Assembly: GCA_025997715.1 (NCBI GenBank)
Contig: BNUY01000151.1
Coordinates: 1 to 6,575 of the forward strand
DNA: 6,575 bases
Source: Spirochaetia bacterium
Lineage (GTDB): Bacteria; Spirochaetota; Spirochaetia; Treponematales; Breznakiellaceae
Reading direction: 5' to 3'
Positions 1 to 5,372 of the stretch are shown one piece after another. The position numbers were made by a program, and so were the translations under genes. The notes beneath the pieces are model-generated. The model was given only the letters and a program-made list of their open reading frames with translations, ran no database searches and had not been told where the DNA came from. The first letter of the stretch is position 1. The number at the start of each line of letters is the position of its first letter.

Positions 1-271
1 GCGGCAAGGTAGGGGCTGCGGCATAGGCGCCGCCGGTCAGCGTAATGGTCAGCTTGGAGTTGCCGACGACGGAAGTGAACGCCGCCGATTCAACAGGATT
101 TAACCCGCCTCCACCGCTACCGCCGCCATTTTCGCCGCTGTCGTGGTCGGGGTGGTACAGATCATCGATAGAATCACAGCCCGCAAAGGAAAAGATCGCA
201 AAGATGAGGGCAAGCGTGCCGCAGAATAGGGCGATTCGGTTTTTGTTGTCGATACTCATAGTTCTGTTCAT
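1..271 (-). CDS. Modular envelope lipoprotein C, N-terminal part (3' end outside window)
   Basis: Only the first 90 residues lie in the window. Residues 1-31 are a lipoprotein signal that matches lipoprotein A residue for residue, with lipobox S-F-A-G-C and Cys32. The linker D-D-L-Y-H-P-D-H-D-S-G-E-N then runs into a Gly/Ser stretch (49-56). From residue 57 the first Ig-like repeat begins (L-N-P-V-E-S-A-A-F, then L-T-I-T-L-T-G-G-A-Y-A-A-A-P). It is the third member of the tandem family. By analogy with A and B it should continue with more Ig-like repeats and a propeller head, but that part is not visible. The start at 271 is set by AGGAG 6 bases upstream and by alignment with A and B. Confidence 0.9.
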   Translation of the reverse strand, partial: MNRTMSIDNKNRIALFCGTLALIFAIFSFAGCDSIDDLYHPDHDSGENGGGSGGGGLNPVESAAFTSVVGNSKLTITLTGGAYAAAPTLP

Positions 272-288
272 ACTTCTCTCCTGTTAAA
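137..288 (-). repeat. Lipoprotein leader repeat, copy C
   Basis: Matches 5221-5372 with four substitutions in 152 bases (positions 152, 156, 164 and 203). Within 166-288 only one base differs. It covers the binding site, the whole signal peptide and the acidic linker. Confidence 0.9.
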
Positions 289-435
289 TGAGCATATCAA
301 GCCGGTCCCCGGCGGAGGCTCCCTGGGCGCCCGAAAGGGCCGCATCCGCCAGAAACAGGTGGCCCATGTAGTAAGCCCATGAAAAAGCATCGAATAAAAA
401 ATGCCGCTCAACACGATACCCAAAAATAACGGCAT
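268..435 (-). CDS. Small hydrophobic ORF upstream of lipoprotein C, possibly frameshifted
   Basis: As it stands the frame encodes 55 residues, beginning M-P-L-F-L-G-I-V-L-S-G-I-F-Y-S, with a hydrophobic segment over about residues 2-30 that could span the membrane. It ends in a TGA that overlaps the ATG of lipoprotein C (ATGA). The second half looks unlike coding sequence: it is rich in Arg and Pro, uses AGG and AGA, and reads through the next gene's binding site. The neighbouring frame, from about 383 down to a TAA at 284, looks more like coding sequence (A-Y-Y-M-G-H-L-F-L-A-D-A-A-L-S-G, G/C-rich third positions). One extra base in the T5 run at 382-386 would join the two into a 50-residue membrane protein ending at that TAA, just as the P13-like gene ends ahead of lipoprotein A. 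I do not recognise a family. It may be a real small protein, a broken gene or a sequencing error. Confidence 0.4.
   Translation of the reverse strand: MPLFLGIVLSGIFYSMLFHGLTTWATCFWRMRPFRAPREPPPGTGLICSFNRREV
278..282 (-). promoter_or_regulatory. Ribosome binding site of lipoprotein C
   Basis: AGGAG lies 6 bases before the ATG at 271, within TTTAACAGGAGAGAAGT. This is the same string, base for base, as ahead of lipoprotein A. Confidence 0.75.
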
Positions 436-443
436 AATACTAC

Positions 444-449
444 CCTCCT
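444..449 (-). promoter_or_regulatory. Ribosome binding site AGGAGG ahead of the small ORF
   Basis: AGGAGG lies 8 bases before the ATG at 435. A site this strong in a gap of about 250 bases is the main reason to believe that something is translated here. Confidence 0.65.
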
Positions 450-519
450 GCTTAAACCATCCCGCAACAGTGTCCGGACGGTCAAGAAAGCGCTAAAAAC
501 GCCGCCATTGTGCCCCCCC

Positions 520-2562
520 TTACGGCTCTATTTGGCGAATACGCGCGTTGTAACGGTCCGTAACATAGAGATTCCCGCTGCCGTCTGTTGTGATACCAGT
601 CGGGGACCAGAACCGTGCCGCTGTGCCCGTGCCGTCGGCATAGCCTCGTGTGCCGCTTCCGGCAAAGGTGGTCACTACTCCGGAGGAAATCACTATTTTG
701 CGAATACGGTTGTTGACGCTGTCCGCAACATAGAGATTCCCGCCGCCGTCTGTTGTGATACCGTCAGGATTTCTGAACCATGCCGCTGTGCCCATGCCAT
801 CGGCATAGCCATAAATGCTTCCGGCAAGGGTGGTCACTGCTCCTGATGCAATCACTATTTTGCGAATACGGTGGTTGCCGTAGTCCGCAACATAGAGATT
901 CTCGCTGCCGTCTGTTGTGATACCAGTCGGGGACCAGAACCGTGCCGCTGTGCCCGTGCCGTCGGCATAGCCTTGTGTGCCGCTTCCGGCAAGGGTGGTC
1001 ACTGCTCCTGATGCAATCACTATTTTGCGAATACGGTGGTTGCCGCTGTCCGCAACATAGAGATACCTGCTACCGTCTGTTGTGATACCATCCGGGGCGT
1101 TGAACTGTGCCGCTGTACCCGTGCCGTCGGCATAGCCTTGTGTGCTTCCGGCAAGGGTGGTCACTGCTCCTGATGCAATCACTATTTTGCGAATACGGTG
1201 GTTGCCGTTGTCCGCAACATAGAGATTCCCGCTGCCGTCTGTTGTGATATCATACGGGTAGTTGAACTGTGCCGCTGTGCCCATGCCGTCGGCAGAGCCT
1301 GCTGTGCCGCTTCCGGCAATGGTGGTCACTACTCCTGAGGCAATCACTATTTTGCGAATACTGTGGTTGCGGTAGTCCGCAACATAGAGATTCCCGCTGC
1401 CGTCTGTTGTGATACCGCTAGGATAGTCGAACCTTGCCGCTGTGCCCGTGCCGTCGGCATTGCCATAGGCGCTTCCTCCGGCAAGGGTGCTGACCACGCG
1501 GCTGCCCCCGCTTGCAACTACCGTCACCGCTGTGGCTTGCGTGGCAAGGGCAGCGGCGGGAACGGTGATTTTCTGGCCGCTTCCCGCAGCCGTCACTGCG
1601 GACAAGCCGGTAATGCGGACCACCGTGTTGCTTGTGCGTGTCACCGTGCCGCCGGTCAGACTGGTAAATCCGGGTGTTCCCGGCGTAGTGATGGCGAATT
1701 GCGACAAGGCGAGGCGGCCTGCCTGCGGCGCAAATGTGCCGCCGGTCAGCGTAATGGTCAGCGTGTAGTTGCCGACGACGGAAGTGAACGCCGCCGACTC
1801 AACAGGACTTAACCTGCTGGCCGCTACCGTCACTGCTGTGGCTTGCGAGGCAAGGGCATCGGCGTCAACGGTGATTTTCTGGCCGCTTCCCGCAGCCGTC
1901 ACTGCGGACAAGCCGGTAATGATGACCCCCGTGTCGCTTAAGCGTAGCACCGTGCCGCCGGTCAGATTGGTAAATCCGGGTGTTCCCGGCGTAGTGATGG
2001 CGAATTGCGACAAGAAGAGGCCTGTCTGCGGCATAAATGTGCCGTGGGTCAGCGTAATGGTCAGCGTGTTGTCGTCGACGACGGAAGTGAACCCCGCCGA
2101 CTCAACAGGATTTAACCCGAAGCCGCCGATGCCGCTTGCAACTACCGCCGCCGATGAGGCTTGCGAGGCAAGGGCAGCGGCGGCTACGGTGATTTTCTGG
2201 CCGCTTCCCGCAGCCGTCACGGCGGACAAGCCGGTAATGTTGACCTCCGTGTCGCTTAAGCGTACCACCCTGCCGCCGGTCAGAGAGGGAAATCCGGATG
2301 TTCCCGGCGTAGTGATGACGAATTGCGACAGGGTAGGGGCTGCGGCATAGGCGCCGCCGGTCAGCGTAATGGTCAGCATGTAGTTGCCGACGACGGAAGG
2401 GAACGCCGCCGATTCAACAGGATTTAACCCGCCTCCCCCGGGGTGGAACGTATCTTCGATAGAATCACAGCCCGCAAAGGAAAAGATCGCAAAGATGAGG
2501 GCAAGCGCGCCGCAGAATAGGGCGATTCGGTTTTTGCTGTCAATACTCATAGTTCTGTTCAT
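520..2562 (-). CDS. Modular envelope lipoprotein B: three Ig-like repeats and a six-bladed NHL propeller
   Basis: 680 residues from the ATG at 2562. The signal (1-31) and lipobox S-F-A-G-C with Cys32 are nearly identical to lipoprotein A. A short Gly linker leads to three Ig-like repeats at about 46-143, 150-249 and 251-352, of the same type as in A. Residues 356-680 are six NHL repeats. Each carries A-D-G-x-G-T-A-A-x-F, P-x-x-I-T-T-D-G, L-Y-V-(A/T)-D, N-x-x-I-R-(K/Q)-I and, between blades, V-V/A-T-T-x-A-G-S. The A-D-G motif recurs at 369, 424, 478, 533, 587 and 642, a spacing of 54-55. NHL propellers are a known fold for binding proteins, RNA or sugars, and some related propellers are enzymes; no catalytic residues can be named here. 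Likely a lipid-anchored envelope protein with a propeller head. It lies 60 bases after lipoprotein A, same strand, probably the same transcript. It ends in TAA followed by G7. Confidence 0.9.
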   Translation of the reverse strand: MNRTMSIDSKNRIALFCGALALIFAIFSFAGCDSIEDTFHPGGGGLNPVESAAFPSVVGNYMLTITLTGGAYAAAPTLSQFVITTPGTSGFPSLTGGRVVRLSDTEVNITGLSAVTAAGSGQKITVAAAALASQASSAAVVASGIGGFGLNPVESAGFTSVVDDNTLTITLTHGTFMPQTGLFLSQFAITTPGTPGFTNLTGGTVLRLSDTGVIITGLSAVTAAGSGQKITVDADALASQATAVTVAASRLSPVESAAFTSVVGNYTLTITLTGGTFAPQAGRLALSQFAITTPGTPGFTSLTGGTVTRTSNTVVRITGLSAVTAAGSGQKITVPAAALATQATAVTVVASGGSRVVSTLAGGSAYGNADGTGTAARFDYPSGITTDGSGNLYVADYRNHSIRKIVIASGVVTTIAGSGTAGSADGMGTAAQFNYPYDITTDGSGNLYVADNGNHRIRKIVIASGAVTTLAGSTQGYADGTGTAAQFNAPDGITTDGSRYLYVADSGNHRIRKIVIASGAVTTLAGSGTQGYADGTGTAARFWSPTGITTDGSENLYVADYGNHRIRKIVIASGAVTTLAGSIYGYADGMGTAAWFRNPDGITTDGGGNLYVADSVNNRIRKIVISSGVVTTFAGSGTRGYADGTGTAARFWSPTGITTDGSGNLYVTDRYNARIRQIEP
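523..1497 (-). repeat. Six NHL blade repeats of lipoprotein B (162-165 bp each)
   Basis: The blades alternate between 55 and 54 residues, and their DNA is highly alike, with GAGATTCCCGC and GTCTGTTGTGATA recurring on the plus strand. Blades 4 and 6 share a 71-base identical stretch (903-973 and 576-646), while blade 5 between them differs there. Confidence 0.9.
1507..2427 (-). repeat. Three tandem Ig-like repeat units of lipoprotein B
   Basis: Approximate units in reading order: 2427-2134, 2115-1816 and 1812-1507. Unit 1 is of the G-A-Y-A-A-A-P type, units 2 and 3 of the G-T-F-x-P-Q type. Unit 1 is closest to the partial unit of lipoprotein C. The order of types (Y, F, F) differs from lipoprotein A (F, F, Y, Y, Y). 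Confidence 0.85.
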
Positions 2563-2572
2563 ACTTCCTCCT
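2457..2572 (-). repeat. Lipoprotein leader repeat, copy B
   Basis: Aligns with the leader copies of A and C over the binding site and signal peptide, with a handful of substitutions and a one-base deletion ahead of the start codon. It is the most diverged of the three copies. Confidence 0.85.
2567..2572 (-). promoter_or_regulatory. Ribosome binding site AGGAGG of lipoprotein B
   Basis: AGGAGG lies 4 bases before the ATG at 2562. It decides this start against an in-frame GTG at 2622, which would add 20 charged residues ahead of the lipoprotein signal and has no binding site. Confidence 0.8.
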
Positions 2573-2588
2573 AAAAGAAGCGCGCACT

Positions 2589-2608
2589 CCGGTCTATCGC
2601 TAAACCGG
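2589..2608 (-). promoter_or_regulatory. Intercistronic stem-loop between lipoproteins A and B
   Basis: Minus strand CCGGTTTA - GCGA - TAGACCGG: an 8-bp stem with one G-U pair and a GCGA loop, which fits the GNRA tetraloop class. It lies in the 60-base gap, 15 bases after the A stop codon and upstream of the B ribosome binding site. A U-rich CTTCTTTT follows only after about 9 bases, so it is not a classic terminator. It may be a partial attenuator or an RNA stabiliser that sets the A to B ratio; this is inference. Confidence 0.45.
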
Positions 2609-2622
2609 GCCTTCGGCGCCAC

Positions 2623-5355
2623 CTATTCTACGTAAATCGAGTAGGCCTCAGCAAGACGTGTGTCGTCTGTAAGGTATGTAAGCACATTGTCTTTCCACAT
2701 CGTGACTCGGTCTCTGTAGTCGGAGGTGAGGTCATATCCTGTCGTATAGACAACGCCGTTCAATACAAAAACCGAGCGGACAAAAGTATCCTTTCCGATG
2801 ACTGGAAGTCTGTATAGTTCCGCGCCGTTTTTCCACACCGTGGCTATGAATTTGCCGCCGGAGGAGGCGTATTTTGCATGTCCCGCCGCATAGACATCGC
2901 CGCCCGATACATAAATCGACGCGGCCTGCGCAGCATATGTGCCGTCTGTAAGGCTGTATAGTTCCGTGCCGTTTTGCCACACCTTGGCTTTACGTATGTA
3001 GCCGGCGATTTCTTCATATCCCGCCACATAGACATTGCTGCCTGATACATAAACCGAGTTGGCAATAGCTTCATATGTGCCGTTTGTAAGGCTTGTGGCC
3101 ACGCCGTTTTTCCACACCTTGGCTATGGATTTGCTGGCGCTGCCGCTGAGGCCGTTATATTCATTTCCCGCCACATAGACATCACTGCCCGATACATAAA
3201 CCGAGGCGGTATCCGCACTCTTTGTGCCGTCTGTAAGGCTGTCTTGTGACCCGCCGTTTAGTGTCCCGCCGTTTTTCCACACCTTGACTACGTTTTTGGT
3301 GCCGTTGGATTCATATCCCGCCGTGTAGACAACACCGCCCGATACATAAACCGACTTGGCCTGCGCATTATTTGTGCCGTCTGTAAGGCTGTATAGTACC
3401 GAGCCGTTTTTCCACACCTTGGCTATGGATTTGGCTGGGGGTGTGTTGCCGGGGGGGGCGCTATTTTCATATCCCGCCACATAGACATCACCGCCCGATA
3501 CATAAACCGACTTGGCGTGCGCACTCTTTGTGCCGTCTGTAAGGCTGTATAGTACCGAGCCGTTTTTCCACACCTTGGCTATGGGGTTGCCGCCGGTGGT
3601 GGCGCTATTTTCATATCCCGCCACATAGATATCGGGATCGGTCGGGGCCGGGGCCGTCGACTGCACCGTCACTGCTGCGGCTTGCGTGGCAAGGGCAGCG
3701 GCGTCTACGGTGATTTTCTGGCCGCTTCCCGCAGCCGTCACTGGACCCAAGCCGGTAATGATGACCTCCGTGTCGCTTGTGCGTGTCACAATGCCGCCGG
3801 TCAGACTGGTAAATCCGTTTGTTCCCGGCGTAGTGATGGTGAAGTGCGACAGGTTAGGGGCTATAGGGGCTGCGGCATAGACGCCGCCGGTCAGCGTAAT
3901 GGTCAGTCTGTCGTCGCCGTTGACGGAAGTGAAGGCCTCCGATTCAACAGAATTTAACCCGCCTCCATGGCCGCCGCTTGCAACTACCGTCACTACTGTG
4001 GCTTGCGTCTCAAGGGCAGCGGCGGCTATGGTGATTTTCTGGCCGCTTCCCAGGGCCGTCACTGCGGTCAAACCGGTAATGCCGACCTGCACGTTGCTTA
4101 TGCGTAGAACGTTGCCGCCGGTCAGACTGGTAAATCCGGGTATTCCCGGCGTAGTGATGGTGAATTGCGACGGGATAGGGGCTGCGGAATAGGCGCCGCC
4201 GGTCAGCGTAATGGTCAGCGTGTGGTCGCCAATGACGGAAGTGAACGCCCCCGATTCAACAGAAGTTAACCCGGGGACACCGCTTGCAACTACCACCGCC
4301 CCTGCGGCTTGCGTGGCAAGGGCAGCGGCGGCTATGGTGATTGTCTGGCCGCTTCCCGCAGCCGTCACTGCGGTCAAGCCGGTAATGGTGACCTCCATGC
4401 TGCTTGTGCGTATCACCGTGCCGCCGGTCAGACTGGTAAATCCGTTTGTTCCCGGCGTAGTGATGGTGAAGTGCGACAGGTTAGGGGCTGCAGCATAGGC
4501 GCCGTCGGTCAGCGTAATGGTCAGCGTGTCGTTGCCGACGACGGAAGTGAACGCCCTCGACAGAACAGAATCTAACCCGCCTCCACCGCCGCCGCTTGCA
4601 ACTACCGTCACTTCTGTGGGTTGCGTGGCAAGGGCAGCGGCGGCTACGGTGATTTTCTGGCTGCCCGGGGCCGTCACTGCGGTCAAGCCGGTAATGGTGA
4701 CCTCCGTGTTGCTTGTGCGTACCACCGTGCCGCCGGTCAGACTGGCAAATCCGGGTGTTCCCGATGTGATGGCGAATTGCGACAAATCGAGGCTTGCCTG
4801 CGGCCCAAATCTGCCGCTGCCGCCGGACAGCGTAATGGTCAGCGCGTCGTTGCCGATGAAGGAATCGAACGCCGCCGATTCAACAGGATTTAACCCGCCG
4901 CCGCCGCTTGCAACTACCACCGCCGCTATGGCTTGCGTGGCAAGGGCAGCGGCGTCTACGGTGATTTTCTGGCCGCTTCCCGCAGCCGTCACTGGGGCCA
5001 AGCCGGTAATGGTGACCACCGTGTCGCTTGTGCGTGTCACCGTGCCGCCGGTCAGACTGGTAAATCCGGGTGTTCCCTGCGTGGTGATGGTGAATTGCGA
5101 CAAGGCGAGGTTTGCCTGCGACTCAAATGTGCCGCCGACCAGCATAATGACCAGCGTGTTGTTGTCGACGTCGGAAGTGAACGCCTCCGATACAACAGGA
5201 TTTAACCCGCCTTCTTCGCCGCTGTCGTGGTCGGGATGGAACAGATCTTCGATAGAATCACAGCCCGCAAAGGAAAAGATCGCAAAAATGAGGGCAAGCG
5301 TGCCGCAGAATAGGGCGATTCGGTTTTTGTTGTCGATACTCATAGTTCTGTTCAT
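2623..5355 (-). CDS. Modular envelope lipoprotein A: five Ig-like repeats and a predicted seven-bladed VWKNG-type propeller
   Basis: 910 residues. Residues 1-31 are a lipoprotein signal (N-R-T-M then a hydrophobic core at 13-30) with lipobox F-S-F-A-G-C and lipidated Cys32. A short D/E/G linker follows. Five Ig-like repeats of about 100 residues, separated by Gly-rich linkers, lie at about 51-150, 155-254, 261-358, 363-460 and 467-566. Each has S-x-A-F near the start, L-T-I-T-L-T-G-G, F-T-S-L-T-G-G, V-T-I-T-G-L and a closing A-A-A-L-A-T-Q. Residues 575-910 hold seven copies of 46-52 residues with V-Y-V-A-G-Y-E, V-W-K-N-G, L-T-D-G-T and S-V-Y-V-S-G, best read as a seven-bladed beta-propeller. 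I do not know a named family for either repeat. Inference: anchored in the envelope by lipid, Ig-like stalk, propeller head that may bind a ligand. No catalytic motif is visible. It follows the P13-like gene by 12 bases. A C8 run lies within codons 633-635. Confidence 0.9.
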   Translation of the reverse strand: MNRTMSIDNKNRIALFCGTLALIFAIFSFAGCDSIEDLFHPDHDSGEEGGLNPVVSEAFTSDVDNNTLVIMLVGGTFESQANLALSQFTITTQGTPGFTSLTGGTVTRTSDTVVTITGLAPVTAAGSGQKITVDAAALATQAIAAVVVASGGGGLNPVESAAFDSFIGNDALTITLSGGSGRFGPQASLDLSQFAITSGTPGFASLTGGTVVRTSNTEVTITGLTAVTAPGSQKITVAAAALATQPTEVTVVASGGGGGGLDSVLSRAFTSVVGNDTLTITLTDGAYAAAPNLSHFTITTPGTNGFTSLTGGTVIRTSSMEVTITGLTAVTAAGSGQTITIAAAALATQAAGAVVVASGVPGLTSVESGAFTSVIGDHTLTITLTGGAYSAAPIPSQFTITTPGIPGFTSLTGGNVLRISNVQVGITGLTAVTALGSGQKITIAAAALETQATVVTVVASGGHGGGLNSVESEAFTSVNGDDRLTITLTGGVYAAAPIAPNLSHFTITTPGTNGFTSLTGGIVTRTSDTEVIITGLGPVTAAGSGQKITVDAAALATQAAAVTVQSTAPAPTDPDIYVAGYENSATTGGNPIAKVWKNGSVLYSLTDGTKSAHAKSVYVSGGDVYVAGYENSAPPGNTPPAKSIAKVWKNGSVLYSLTDGTNNAQAKSVYVSGGVVYTAGYESNGTKNVVKVWKNGGTLNGGSQDSLTDGTKSADTASVYVSGSDVYVAGNEYNGLSGSASKSIAKVWKNGVATSLTNGTYEAIANSVYVSGSNVYVAGYEEIAGYIRKAKVWQNGTELYSLTDGTYAAQAASIYVSGGDVYAAGHAKYASSGGKFIATVWKNGAELYRLPVIGKDTFVRSVFVLNGVVYTTGYDLTSDYRDRVTMWKDNVLTYLTDDTRLAEAYSIYVE
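2626..3633 (-). repeat. Seven VWKNG/VYVAG propeller repeats of lipoprotein A
   Basis: The Y-x-A-G type motif recurs at residues 576, 624, 676, 725, 775, 821 and 869, a spacing of 46-52. Each is followed by a W-K-N-G type motif (W-Q-N-G in copy 5, M-W-K-D-N in the last) and then S-L-T-D-G-T or a variant. Copies 6 and 7 are the most diverged. Seven copies with this pattern of short strands fits a beta-propeller, but the fold is a prediction. Confidence 0.75.
3451..3458. repeat. G8 homopolymer (C8 on the coding strand) inside lipoprotein A
   Basis: Eight G in a row on the plus strand, read as C8 across codons 633-635 (Ala-Pro-Pro) in an insertion N-S-A-P-P-G-N-T-P-P between the Y-V-A-G-Y-E and A-K-V-W-K-N-G parts of the second propeller repeat. 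A one-base change would shift the frame and remove the last six blades. Confidence 0.9.
3658..5205 (-). repeat. Five tandem Ig-like repeat units of lipoprotein A (about 300 bp each)
   Basis: Approximate units in reading order: 5205-4906, 4893-4594, 4575-4282, 4269-3976 and 3957-3658. They differ in the segment after the L-T-G-G strand: units 1 and 2 carry a G-T-F / R-F-G-P-Q type followed by L-S-Q-F, while units 3 to 5 carry a G-(A/V)-Y-(A/S)-A-A-P type followed by S-(H/Q)-F. Unit 2 has a small S-G-R insertion and unit 5 an extra I-A-P. The DNA between units is highly alike around the antisense core GGTGATTTTCTGGCCGCTTC. Confidence 0.85.
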
Positions 5356-5372
5356 ACTTCTCTCCTGTTAAA
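5221..5372 (-). repeat. Lipoprotein leader repeat, copy A
   Basis: Counterpart of 137-288. The match ends just past the stop codon of the upstream P13-like gene, so the duplicated unit begins at or within the stop / ribosome binding site junction. Confidence 0.9.
5362..5366 (-). promoter_or_regulatory. Ribosome binding site of lipoprotein A, abutting the upstream stop codon
   Basis: The minus strand reads TAACAGGAGAGAAGT then ATG. The TAA is the stop of the P13-like gene and AGGAG lies 6 bases before the ATG at 5355. The close packing of stop, binding site and start suggests that ribosomes finishing the first gene could help start the second. Confidence 0.75.

Larger units (their letters stand above)
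272..519. other. Gap between lipoproteins B and C, with G7 tract and small ORF
   Basis: On the minus strand, G7 (513-519 as C7 on plus) follows directly after the TAA of lipoprotein B. Next come a minor ATG frame of eight codons without a binding site, a perfect 8-bp palindrome GTCCGGAC at 472-479, a strong AGGAGG at 444-449 and then the small ORF listed separately. No complete promoter or terminator is convincing. Confidence 0.5.

Noticed and set aside
472..479. Palindrome GTCCGGAC as an operator or terminator
   Set aside because: Too short, with no loop for a hairpin and no T run after it. Such palindromes are expected by chance in GC-rich DNA.
480..485. TTGACC on the minus strand as a -35 box for the small ORF and lipoprotein C
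   Set aside because: No -10-like sequence at 16-18 bases; the hexamer found there is GGATGG.
2563..2622. GTG start at 2622 giving lipoprotein B 20 extra residues
   Set aside because: No binding site, it would bury the lipoprotein signal, and paralogues A and C start at the ATG equivalent to 2562.
520..5355. Diversity-generating retroelement target genes, as known for Treponema lipoproteins
   Set aside because: No reverse transcriptase, no template repeat and no C-type lectin fold at the C-termini; the heads are propellers.
4517..5371. Long plus-strand open frame of 284 codons
   Set aside because: It is exactly antisense to the leader and Ig-like repeats of lipoprotein A, has no ribosome binding site, and reflects the GC-rich repeat composition. 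The same applies to 1769-2350, 1363-1812, 508-846 and other plus-strand frames.
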